The notes beneath the pieces are model-generated. The model saw nothing but the letters and a program-made list of their open reading frames with translations. It did no database searches and was not told the origin of the DNA. Positions 6,800-14,348 of a DNA stretch of 15,417 nt are shown one piece after another. Every line of letters begins with the position of its first letter. Positions within the stretch are counted from its first letter, which is position 1. A program made the position numbers and the translations under genes. Source of the stretch: CAMAPP01 sp046153685 (GTDB lineage: Bacteria > Pseudomonadota > Alphaproteobacteria > CADEGL01); assembly GCA_046153685.1 (NCBI GenBank), contig JBJXGH010000044.1:1-15417 (forward strand), given 5' to 3'.

Positions 6800-7921
6800 G
6801 TGCGTAGCCTGATCGTCGCCATCTTTCTGTCATCCATTCCGCTTGCCTCCGCGCCAGCAGCCGAGCCACTGCGTCTGCCGATCGTCGTGCCCATTACGGG
6901 ACCGCTCGCGCTCGAGGGCGCGAGCCAGCGCAACGGCGCCCTCTTGGCGATCGAAGAGGGTTCGGGCGGACTCGAACTTGCGACCGAGGAAACCGACACC
7001 GCCGCCTCGGCCGAAGCGGCGCTGACGGCACTCGCGCGCGCGCTATCGCGGCCAAATGTTCTGGCCGTCGCCGCGTCGATATTCGGACCGCAAATGCTGG
7101 CGATGATGCCGGTCGCCGAACAGGCGCGCGTGCCGCTGATCACGGTATCGGGTACTGCGCGCCTGACCGAGCTCGGCAACCATTTCGTTTTTCGATTCTT
7201 CCCCGCCGACCCGGTGGTGAAGCTGGCCCAGGCGCGCTACGTCGTCGAGGATGCAAGGCGCTCGCGCGTGGCGCTGCTCTACCAGACGACCGCATACGGC
7301 CAGAGCGGCCGCGACGCGCTGGGCGAAGCCTTTCGCAAGCTCGGCGCGAGCATCGTCCACGAGGAAGGCCTGGCGCTCGGCGTGAAGGACTTGGCGCCGG
7401 CGCTGGCGAAGGCCAAATCGGCGGGCGCGGACGTACTGGTGCTGCAACTCCATTCGGGCCCGACCGCCCTCGCCGTCAAGCAGGCGGCCGCGATGAAACT
7501 CGGCCTGCCCATCGTCGCGGGCTCGGCGATGCACCAGCCATCCACCGCCGCCTTGCTCGAACCTGCGGAGCTTGCTGGAGTATGCGCGGAAAGCGGCTCG
7601 GCGCCGACGACAGGTGGCACCCCCGAACTCGAACGCTTCGCCGCCGCCTATCGCAAGCGCTTCGGCTCCGAGCCCGACGGCTTCGCCGCCGCGCAGTACG
7701 ACGGCATACGCATGGCCATCGCGGCGCTCGCCAGGGGCGCGCGCACCCCCGACGCCGTGCGCGAATATCTCGCGACCCAGAGCCACCAAGGAGCCGCCAT
7801 GAGCTACCGGTCGGACGGCAAGGGCAACATGGCGCACGACGCCGTGATCGTCTGCTATGACGGTCAAAGCCGCACGCCCCGCTTGGCCAAGCGCTATGCG
7901 AACCCGCTTGGCGCGCGCTGA
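6800..7921 (+). CDS. LIV-type (HAAT) ABC transporter periplasmic binding protein, TPP-riboswitch controlled
   Basis: Type-1 periplasmic binding protein of the LivK/Peripla_BP_6 kind, which captures a ligand in the periplasm for the membrane complex encoded downstream. The start at GTG 6800 gives 373 residues, has GGGGGAGAGG (6788-6797) close upstream, and opens directly into a signal peptide (RSLIVAIFLSSIPLASAPAA, probable cleavage before EPLRLP). An in-frame GTG at 6740 would put 20 charged residues in front and lies within the riboswitch platform. The mature N terminus reads LPIVVPITGPLALEG, then NGALLAIEEG, and a VPLITVSGTA strand follows, as in family members. No lipobox is seen. The family usually binds branched-chain amino acids, amides or urea, but the upstream riboswitch suggests a thiamine-related ligand; this is inference. 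livH follows after eight bases. Confidence 0.88.
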   Translation: MRSLIVAIFLSSIPLASAPAAEPLRLPIVVPITGPLALEGASQRNGALLAIEEGSGGLELATEETDTAASAEAALTALARALSRPNVLAVAASIFGPQMLAMMPVAEQARVPLITVSGTARLTELGNHFVFRFFPADPVVKLAQARYVVEDARRSRVALLYQTTAYGQSGRDALGEAFRKLGASIVHEEGLALGVKDLAPALAKAKSAGADVLVLQLHSGPTALAVKQAAAMKLGLPIVAGSAMHQPSTAALLEPAELAGVCAESGSAPTTGGTPELERFAAAYRKRFGSEPDGFAAAQYDGIRMAIAALARGARTPDAVREYLATQSHQGAAMSYRSDGKGNMAHDAVIVCYDGQSRTPRLAKRYANPLGAR

Positions 7922-7929
7922 CGGGCAAG

Positions 7930-8811
7930 ATGGACGCGGGTTCGGTCCTTCAACTCGGCTTCAACGCGCTTTCGCTCGGCTGTGCCTACGCGCTCGTGGC
8001 GCTGGGTTTCGTGCTCGTGATCAATGCCGTCGGCGCGGTCAATTTCGCCCACGGCGATCTCGTGATGGCCGGCGGCTTCCTGGCCGTCGCGGCGGCCCAG
8101 ATTTGGCCGGCGCCAGGCATCCTCATTCTGCCCGCCCTGCTCGTGATCATGGCGACCTTGGGCGTCGTTCTCGGTGCCGTCGCCTATCTACCGCTTGCAA
8201 AACGCCCGCCCAACGCCGTGTTCGTCAGCACGATCGCGGTTGGAATCATGCTGCAAAACGGTGCGAACGCGTTGTTCGGCGCCGCGCCGCGCGCCGGCCC
8301 CGCGCTCGTGGTACCTGGCCATTGGACGGGAGCGGGCGCGGCCTTTGATCGCCAATCCCTGGCCGTGATCGTGGTGTCGCTGATCCTGGCCGGTGCGTTT
8401 CGCTTCGTGCTGACCCGGACGCAACTCGGGCGATCATTGCGCGCCGTCGCGGCGGACGCCGAAATGGCGCGCGCGCTCGGCATCAACGCCCGCCTGCATA
8501 TCCTCGGCGCCTTCGCCGCAGCGGCGGCCCTTGCGGGAGCCGCCGGTCTGTTGCTGTCCCAGCGCTATTTCGTGACCCCTACCGAAGGCACGGGGCTCAT
8601 GCTCAAGGCCTATATCGCCGTCGTTATTGGCGGCTGGGGTCGTTGGGGAGGTGCCGTTCTCGGCGCGCTGTTCGTCGCGGCGTTCGAGGTCCTGGTCGCC
8701 GCCTGGCTTGCTCAGCCCTTGGCCGAGGCTTTGCTGTGCGCGGCCGTGCTGGCTGTGTTGCTTGTTCGTCCCCAAGGCGTCTTTGGGGAAACCCAAGGCC
8801 GGCGCGCATGA
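7930..8811 (+). CDS. LIV-type ABC transporter permease, LivH-like
   Basis: Inner-membrane permease, one of two unlike channel subunits of a HAAT importer. It has 293 residues, mostly hydrophobic, with about eight membrane segments. The LivH hallmark VNFAHGDLVMAGGF is at 37-50. The cytoplasmic coupling loop that contacts the ATPase is RAVAADAEMARALGIN (171-186). GLMLKAYIAVVIGGWG near residues 223-238 and the C-terminal LLVRPQGVFG are also typical. It starts eight bases after the binding-protein stop and overlaps the next gene by ATGA (8808-8811), showing one co-translated operon. It is expected to share the TPP control of the leader. Specificity cannot be read from the permease. Confidence 0.92.
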   Translation: MDAGSVLQLGFNALSLGCAYALVALGFVLVINAVGAVNFAHGDLVMAGGFLAVAAAQIWPAPGILILPALLVIMATLGVVLGAVAYLPLAKRPPNAVFVSTIAVGIMLQNGANALFGAAPRAGPALVVPGHWTGAGAAFDRQSLAVIVVSLILAGAFRFVLTRTQLGRSLRAVAADAEMARALGINARLHILGAFAAAAALAGAAGLLLSQRYFVTPTEGTGLMLKAYIAVVIGGWGRWGGAVLGALFVAAFEVLVAAWLAQPLAEALLCAAVLAVLLVRPQGVFGETQGRRA

Positions 8812-10565
8812 CCGCGCGCGGGATTTTTAACGCGCCGCCCACCCTGACCCTTCTGCTCGGTGCGGCGGCGCTTGGGGCCTACGCCGTGATTGGCGCGGAC
8901 GAATATGCCCTTCGCGTGCTCTCGACGGCCGGGACATTTGCCCTTCTGGTCATGGGCTATCAATTCGTCTTCGGCCATCTGGGCGCGCTGTCGCTTGCTC
9001 AAGGCGCGTTCTTCGGCCTTGGCGCCTACGCGACCGCCATTCTGTCATCGCGCTACGAATTCGATTTCTCGGTCAGCTTTCCAGTGTCCATCGCCGTGCC
9101 GGTGATCGCCGCGGCCATCGTCGCCGCGCCCGTCCTGCGCCTTGAAACCCATTATTTCGCGCTCGCCACCCTAGTGCTTGCCCAAGGCGCGCTCCTCGCC
9201 GTGCTCAATTGGGAGAATCTCACGGGCGGCGCCAACGGCTTGCCCGGCGTGGGCACGGTGCGCATCGGCGATCTCGCGGTCGCGCGCGGCCTGCCCATGG
9301 CGGCGTTCGTCTGGTGCGCCGTTGGCTTGGGCGCCTTGCTGGCCTGGCGCTTGGTGCGCGGGGCATCGGGCCTGGCTTTTTCCTGCCTGCGCGACCGACC
9401 GCTGGCGGCGGCGGCGATGGGCCTCGACGGCGCGCGCGCGCGCCACGGCGCGTTCCTCATGAGCGCGGCCTATGGCGGCGCCGCCGGGGCGCTGCACGCG
9501 CATTTGTCGGGCGTGGTTTCGCCCGAGAGCATCGAGTTTCCGGTGATGGTGTCGTGTCTGACGATGGCAGTGATCGGCGGCCGGGCGCGGGTCGCGGGCG
9601 CCATCATCGGCGCCTTGTTGCTGGCGCACTTGCCCGAGTGGTTCCGCGGCTTCGAGCGCACTTATCTGATCGCCTATGGCGCTGCCGCCCTGGCGGCGGT
9701 CATCCTCGCGCCGGCGGGCTTGGCCGAATTGTTCGAACGTGCTTGGACGCGCCATCCGGCCCTGCCCGCGCCATCGCGCCCCACGACCACGCCGCGCCGC
9801 GCCGCGACCTCGGCCGCCCTTGCGCTCGACAATGCGTCGAAAAGATTCGGCGGCGTCGTCGCGGTTGATGGCGTCACGCTCGACCTCAAGTCGGGCGAAA
9901 TCCTGGTGCTCATTGGTGCAAATGGCTCGGGCAAATCGACGCTGATCAATCTGGCAACGGGATTCGCCGCGCCCGATAGCGGACGCATAGCCATCAATGG
10001 CGAGGATGTTACGGGCGACCCCGCACATGCGGTGGCGCGGCGCGGCGTGGCGCGAACCTTTCAAGCCACGGATCTCGTCGAGGATGCGAGCGCGCTCGAC
10101 AACGTGGCGCTTGCCTGCGCCGCGCGCACGGGCGCCGAGCGCCTGACGAGCTGGAGTCCGCGCGGGAGCGCGGACATGACGGCCGGGCGGGCCGAAGCAA
10201 GGTGGTGGCTTGCACGCTTTGGCGGCGCTGGAACGGAAGGGCAAATGGCGTGCGATTTGCCGGCCGGCGCGCGCCGCTTGGTTGAATGCGCCCGGGCGGC
10301 GGCGCAAAATCCGCTCGCCCTCGTGCTTGACGAGCCGGGCGCCGGGTTGAGCGCGGCCGAGAAAGCCGCCTTGGCAGAGAGATTGCGCGAGCTGGCGCGT
10401 GGCGGCACCGGCATCCTGATCGCCGATCACGACATGGAATTCCTGTTTGCGATCGCCGACCGCGTGGCATGTCTCGATCGCGGGCGGCTCGTGGCGCTCG
10501 GCTCGCCCCAGGAGGTGCGCAACGACCCGGCGATCTTCGCTGCCTATCTGGGCAACGCGCCATGA
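8808..10565 (+). CDS. LIV-type ABC transporter fused permease-ATPase (LivM-LivG)
   Basis: A 585-residue protein joining the second channel subunit and the first ATPase of a HAAT importer. Residues 1-310 are LivM-like: YQFVFGHLGALSLAQGAFFG (51-70), LTGGANGLPGV (138-148) and a coupling loop around 194-210. A proline/threonine-rich linker (about 315-338) leads to a LivG-like ATPase: Walker A GANGSGKST (370-378), Q-loop Q419, Walker B LALVLDE with D508 and E509, D-loop GLS, switch H541. The signature, normally LSGGQ or LSYGQ, is LPAGA (484-488). The start at 8808 overlaps the livH stop (ATGA); an in-frame TTG upstream only reads through livH in another frame. It overlaps livF by ATGA. LivM-LivG fusions are known elsewhere. 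Confidence 0.93.
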   Translation: MTARGIFNAPPTLTLLLGAAALGAYAVIGADEYALRVLSTAGTFALLVMGYQFVFGHLGALSLAQGAFFGLGAYATAILSSRYEFDFSVSFPVSIAVPVIAAAIVAAPVLRLETHYFALATLVLAQGALLAVLNWENLTGGANGLPGVGTVRIGDLAVARGLPMAAFVWCAVGLGALLAWRLVRGASGLAFSCLRDRPLAAAAMGLDGARARHGAFLMSAAYGGAAGALHAHLSGVVSPESIEFPVMVSCLTMAVIGGRARVAGAIIGALLLAHLPEWFRGFERTYLIAYGAAALAAVILAPAGLAELFERAWTRHPALPAPSRPTTTPRRAATSAALALDNASKRFGGVVAVDGVTLDLKSGEILVLIGANGSGKSTLINLATGFAAPDSGRIAINGEDVTGDPAHAVARRGVARTFQATDLVEDASALDNVALACAARTGAERLTSWSPRGSADMTAGRAEARWWLARFGGAGTEGQMACDLPAGARRLVECARAAAQNPLALVLDEPGAGLSAAEKAALAERLRELARGGTGILIADHDMEFLFAIADRVACLDRGRLVALGSPQEVRNDPAIFAAYLGNAP

Positions 10566-11275
10566 GCGTCATGGGTGCGCGCGGCCTCACGCTATCCGCC
10601 ATCGCCGTCGATTACGGCGGCGTGCGGGCGGTCCGAGATCTTTCGTTGACCGTCGCCCCGGGAGAGATCGTGACCCTGCTCGGCGCCAATGGCGCCGGCA
10701 AGTCGAGCCTCATCCGTGCAGTCATGGGGCTGGTGCCTTCATCGGGACGCATCGACCTCGACGGGCGCGCCCTTCAATCGCTCGCGCCCGAAGCACGGGC
10801 GCGGCGCGGCCTCGCTTTTGTTCCGGAAGGGCGGCGGGTTTTCGGCGATCTCACCGTGCGCGAGAATCTCGAGGTCGCCGCGCGCACGCGAGCCGCCCCA
10901 AGGCGCATGCGGCTCGACCGCGTGATCGCGCTATTTCCCGCGTTGGAGGCGCTTCTCGGGGCGCGCGGCTGGACCTTGTCGGGTGGCGAGCAGCAAATGG
11001 TCGCGATCGGGCGCGCGCTGATGCAAGAGCCGCGCGTCCTGCTGCTCGACGAGCCGTCCCTAGGCCTCGCACCGGCGCTTGCAGCCAAGATGTTCGAGCT
11101 CTTGCGCGCCCTGGCCGATTCGGGCGCCGCGGTATTGCTTGCGGAACAGAACGTACGCCCCGCGCTCGCCATCGCCACGCATGCCCATGTGATCCGGCGG
11201 GGTGCTTTAGTGAAAAGCATGCCCGGCGCGGAATTGGCCATGGCGGGCGATCTCGGCGCGCTTTTGCTCGGCTAA
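10562..11275 (+). CDS. LIV-type ABC transporter ATPase, LivF-like
   Basis: Second cytosolic ATPase of the importer, 237 residues, the usual LivF length. Walker A GANGAGKSS is at 41-49, the LivF hallmark VPEGRRVFGDLTVRENL at 87-103, signature LSGGE at 139-143, Walker B VLLLDE with D163 and E164, then SLGLAP and a switch region LLAEQN. In LivF-type ATPases the switch residue is glutamine rather than histidine, as seen here. The ATG at 10562 overlaps the stop of the fusion gene; a second in-frame ATG lies at 10571. It has an intact signature motif, so it may supply the better ATPase half next to the degenerate LivG domain. It ends the operon and is convergent with the SH3 gene 17 bases away, with no clear terminator between. 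Confidence 0.94.
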   Translation: MSVMGARGLTLSAIAVDYGGVRAVRDLSLTVAPGEIVTLLGANGAGKSSLIRAVMGLVPSSGRIDLDGRALQSLAPEARARRGLAFVPEGRRVFGDLTVRENLEVAARTRAAPRRMRLDRVIALFPALEALLGARGWTLSGGEQQMVAIGRALMQEPRVLLLDEPSLGLAPALAAKMFELLRALADSGAAVLLAEQNVRPALAIATHAHVIRRGALVKSMPGAELAMAGDLGALLLG

Positions 11276-11292
11276 CGAGGAAAGCCGCTGGA

Positions 11293-11865
11293 CTATTTAC
11301 ACGTCTCGCGCGCGGCCCAACGCTCGCCCACCCCGGTTTCGGGCCAGATGGTCACGACCGCCGGCCCTGCCAACCCTGTGATTCGCCGGTAGCCGCACGC
11401 CAATTCCTGCGCCACGGCCGTGATCTGGGAGGTCGATTTGTAGGCTGCGGGCGACATGACGACCCAGATCGTCCCCCGGTCGCGCACCGTGAGCTCGACG
11501 ATCTCGCCCCGGCTCACCGCCCAATCGAGAAAGCGGTCTTCGCGTTCCGCCAAGGCCGCGGCGGCGGACAGACGCACGTCCTTGAGCGCGATCCAAGCAG
11601 AACCGCGCAGGCGCACCCATGCGCCGTCCACGCTCTCGACCGCCAGACGCTCGCCGCGCTTGGCGTGTCGGATCGTCTTATGCCCGGGTCCCGGCCCCGC
11701 GCGCACCGCCGCGCGCTCGACGGTCACTTGAGCCTCCTGCTCGGCGGCCGGCGCTTGAACAGGCGCCTGCTCTTCAACCGGCGTTGGCGCGGACGCGGGC
11801 TTGGCGACTGCCGGATGGACGACCAGGACGGCCGTTAGCGCGATACATGCGACAGGGACGCGCAT
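11293..11865 (-). CDS. Exported protein with bacterial SH3-type domain
   Basis: A 190-residue protein of unknown specific role. The start at ATG 11865 opens into a clear signal peptide, MRVPVACIALTAVLVVHPAVA (1-21), followed by an Ala/Pro/Glu-rich linker (about 22-45). Residues 46-100 form a bacterial SH3-like domain: VTVERAAVRAGPGPGHK, then GERLAVESVDGAWVRL and GSAWIALKDVRLS, as in SH3_3-type domains that often bind cell wall. The rest (110-190) matches nothing I recognise and has two cysteines, C157 and C189. The start lies 11 bases after the amidohydrolase stop without a clear ribosome site, so translation may be coupled. Longer upstream extension would only read through amidohydrolase DNA in another frame. 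Confidence 0.75.
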   Translation of the reverse strand: MRVPVACIALTAVLVVHPAVAKPASAPTPVEEQAPVQAPAAEQEAQVTVERAAVRAGPGPGHKTIRHAKRGERLAVESVDGAWVRLRGSAWIALKDVRLSAAAALAEREDRFLDWAVSRGEIVELTVRDRGTIWVVMSPAAYKSTSQITAVAQELACGYRRITGLAGPAVVTIWPETGVGERWAARETCK

Positions 11866-11876
11866 GCCGAACACGT

Positions 11877-13310
11877 TCAGACCGTCTTTACGAAGGCGTC
11901 TGCGATCCCCTGAATACGTGCATTGCGTGCGCGCGAGGATTTGAGCAGGTCCTTGGCCTCGGCGATCACCTCCGCTTCGTCGAAGGCCAGTATCCGGCCG
12001 TCCTCCATCACCATTTTGCCATCCACGATCACGGAACGGACCGAACCGCCGCGCTCGCCGAACACGAATTGCTGACCCGCGTCGTTGAGCGGCACCCACC
12101 ACGAGGCGTCCAGATCGTAAAGCACGAGATCGGCCTTCTGCCCGGGGACGAGACGCCCAAGCTCGGGTTCGAGCATCGCGTCCGCCCCGCCTGTCGTCGC
12201 CATGGCGAGAACATTTTCGACCGTGACCCAGCGTGCCCGGTCCGCCAGCGTCGCACGATGCATGATGGCGGCCAGTTGCATGGCATCTTGCAAAATCAAA
12301 TTGTCGTTCGTGCTGGCGCCGTCCGTGCCGAGCGCGCAGCGCACGCCGCGCGCCAGTAGCGCCGGAATGGGCGGCGTGCCCGAGCCGATCTTAAGATTGC
12401 TCTCGGGATTGAATACCGCGACCGCGCCGCATTCGGCCATCAATTCCATGTCGTGCTCGCTCACCCAGTTGCAATGCGCGCACGACCACCGCCTATCGAA
12501 GGCGCCGAGCGCGGATAATTGCTCGATCATGGTGCGGCCGTAGCGGCGCTGGGCGACGTCGGCCTGGGTCTTGGTTTCGAGCATGTGGCAATGGATGCCG
12601 GTATCGGTGCGCGCGGCCAGTTCCTGGCAGGCGACGAGGAACGCGTCGGAACAGCGCAAGGGGTTCGACGGCGCGGGGAAAACACGCACCCGGCCATGGG
12701 CGCGGTCGTATCGCCGAATCGCTTCCTCGGCGATTGCCATGCTCTCGGCCATGGGACGGGGAACGAGGGTGTTGTTTTGCGCAATGGCCGCGTTCAACGC
12801 AGGGGTTGCCTGTTTTTCGTCCGGCATGATGTCCGAGTATTCGCCGTCGAAAATCCGCAAGGCCACGACCGCGCGCATGCCGCTCTTGCCGAAGGCACGA
12901 ACCACCGCCGAGATATCCGGGACCTCGAAGCGCTGCTCGGGAAAGTGGTCCATGACCGCCGTCGTGCCCGAGCGAATCATCTGGATTGCGCCCAACAGGG
13001 CCGCGATTTCGATCTCGTCGCCGGTGCGATTGGCGGTGTCGGCCTGGTTCAGCCACATGAAGCGCTTGTGGTCGAGGCGGTCGGCGGTGCCGGGCGAAAG
13101 CTGCATGGCCGAATGCCAATGAGCATTCACAAGGCCCGGCGCCACGAGCCGCCCGCGTCCCTCGATCATCTTGGCGCCCGCAGGCGCGGCGAGATTGGGG
13201 CCGATCGCGCGAATCCGGCCGCCCTCGATCGAGATATCCACGTCGCTCCGCGATGCGGCGGCGTCGAGTACGTGGCTTGCGGCCCGAATGAAGATCGATT
13301 CGTTCGGCAT
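11877..13310 (-). CDS. Deaminase-type metal-dependent amidohydrolase (ATZ/TRZ family)
   Basis: Cytosolic TIM-barrel amidohydrolase, 477 residues, related to S-adenosylhomocysteine, guanine and triazine deaminases. Metal and catalytic residues are complete: H64 and H66 in PGLVNAHWHSAMQ, H242 and E245 in HCHMLETKT, H279 in CAHCNWVSEHD, and D330 in LGTDGASTNDN. NPESNLKIGSG (301-311) is the usual substrate loop. NAHWH replaces the commoner NAHTH. The ATG has GGGAG eight bases upstream on the minus strand (13323-13319). It heads a two-gene unit with the SH3-domain protein. Which amine is removed is unknown. Its place between a TPP-controlled importer and pyrE makes a pyrimidine or other aminated heterocycle plausible, but that is inference from context only. 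Confidence 0.88.
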   Translation of the reverse strand: MPNESIFIRAASHVLDAAASRSDVDISIEGGRIRAIGPNLAAPAGAKMIEGRGRLVAPGLVNAHWHSAMQLSPGTADRLDHKRFMWLNQADTANRTGDEIEIAALLGAIQMIRSGTTAVMDHFPEQRFEVPDISAVVRAFGKSGMRAVVALRIFDGEYSDIMPDEKQATPALNAAIAQNNTLVPRPMAESMAIAEEAIRRYDRAHGRVRVFPAPSNPLRCSDAFLVACQELAARTDTGIHCHMLETKTQADVAQRRYGRTMIEQLSALGAFDRRWSCAHCNWVSEHDMELMAECGAVAVFNPESNLKIGSGTPPIPALLARGVRCALGTDGASTNDNLILQDAMQLAAIMHRATLADRARWVTVENVLAMATTGGADAMLEPELGRLVPGQKADLVLYDLDASWWVPLNDAGQQFVFGERGGSVRSVIVDGKMVMEDGRILAFDEAEVIAEAKDLLKSSRARNARIQGIADAFVKTV

Positions 13311-13506
13311 GGACGGAACTCCCGGCAGGCAAGGCGCGCTATCTCTATATGGCGAGCGTTAGTCTATACGCCAAGCGCCTGGGGGCTAGCCACATGGCTT
13401 GAAGTCGCTGGTCCAGGCAGCCGCCTGCCGGGGCGCATGATTTCGTTTGTCTCGCGGCCCCGCGGCGTCTAAATCCCTAAATTCCGCCAAACGATGGGAG
13501 CCAAAG
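13311..13506. promoter_or_regulatory. Divergent spacer between the amidohydrolase and pyrE
   Basis: It must hold start signals for both directions. Two short hairpins are visible: GGCAG-CCGC-CTGCC at 13416-13429 and CGCG-GCCC-CGCG at 13453-13464, neither followed by a T-run. TATAGA occurs twice on the minus strand near 13345-13370, one copy a plausible -10 for the amidohydrolase. No gene is seen here. Confidence 0.35.
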
Positions 13507-14181
13507 ATGTCCGAAGATGCGCGCGCCGCCGCCCGCAGAACCGCCCGCGCCCTTCTCGACATCCGCGCCGTCAATTTCCGCCCCGCCGAGCCCTATGTCT
13601 TTACCTCCGGACGCGTTAGCCCGGTCTATATCGATTGCCGCAAGATCATCTCGTTTCCACCCCAGCGCGCCCGGATCATCGCCGACATGGACGCACTCGT
13701 GCGCCGCGAAATCGGCGCGGACAAGATCGATGCGGTCGCCGGCGGCGAGACGGCCGGGATACCCTATGGCGCCTGGGTCGCCGATCGCCTGAATCTGCCC
13801 ATGCTGTACGTGCGCAAGCAGCCCAAGGGCTTCGGCCGCAACGCCCAGATCGAGGGCGATATCCGAGACGGCTGGCGGGTGCTGCTGGTCGAAGACCTGG
13901 CAACCGATGGCGGTAGCAAGCACAACTTCATCAATGCCCTGCGCGCGGCGGGCGGCATCGTCAGCGATGTCCTGGTGGTATTTCACTATGGAATTTTTCC
14001 CCAAAGCGTCACGAGCTTGCGAGAAATTGGCGTGCGCTTGCACGGCTTGGCGACTTGGCGCGACGTGTTGGCCGAATCACGCTCGGGCCAGGATTTTTCG
14101 GAGAACGTCCACATGGAAATCGAGGCATTTCTTGACGATCCGGATGGCTGGGCCGCGCGCCGCGCGCGCGCCAAAACCTGA
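13507..14181 (+). CDS. pyrE: Orotate phosphoribosyltransferase
   Basis: Cytosolic enzyme of pyrimidine synthesis that joins orotate and PRPP to orotidine-5'-phosphate. It has 224 residues. FTSGRVSPVYIDCRK (32-46) is the family's N-terminal signature, YVRKQPKGFGRNAQIEGD (101-118) is the flexible catalytic loop, and VLLVEDLATDGGS (125-137) is the phosphoribosyltransferase PRPP motif. The ATG at 13507 is chosen because GGGAG (13496-13500) sits six bases upstream; an in-frame TTG at 13447 lacks this. It is divergent from the amidohydrolase and no other pyr gene is in the window. A loose paralogue acting on another base cannot be excluded, but the orotate-type loop argues for PyrE. Confidence 0.93.
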   Translation: MSEDARAAARRTARALLDIRAVNFRPAEPYVFTSGRVSPVYIDCRKIISFPPQRARIIADMDALVRREIGADKIDAVAGGETAGIPYGAWVADRLNLPMLYVRKQPKGFGRNAQIEGDIRDGWRVLLVEDLATDGGSKHNFINALRAAGGIVSDVLVVFHYGIFPQSVTSLREIGVRLHGLATWRDVLAESRSGQDFSENVHMEIEAFLDDPDGWAARRARAKT

Positions 14182-14348
14182 TCGCGCCTAGGCCAGACCA
14201 AGTTCCTCCCGGACGCAGCAATATGGCGTTCGCCGGCCGATTAACCATCGCTAATCTTCCGTTAACCATGTCAAATAAAGATAGCTTTTTGGTCGACAAT
14301 CCTGTCGCGCGCCCGGCGCGGCGTATGCATCCAAAGGTTCTCCTTGCC
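14182..14348 (+). promoter_or_regulatory. AT-rich promoter region with paired TTAACCAT boxes
   Basis: TTAACCAT occurs at 14241-14248 and 14262-14269, 21 bases apart, that is two helical turns. TTAACC resembles a half-site of the alphaproteobacterial cell-cycle regulator CtrA (consensus TTAA-N7-TTAA), but the full spaced site is not present. The stretch is AT-richer than the genes on either side and therefore probably regulatory rather than part of the next coding region. Confidence 0.35.

Noticed and set aside
8643..8807. TTG-initiated extension of the LivM-LivG protein
   Set aside because: It reads livH DNA in another frame; the ATGA overlap at 8808 is the natural start.
9171..10430. 419-residue minus-strand frame opposite the LivM-LivG fusion
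   Set aside because: Antisense shadow; Arg/Ala/Gly-rich and without domains.
11866..12102. Upstream extension of the SH3-domain protein
   Set aside because: It would run through the amidohydrolase in another frame and bury the signal peptide.
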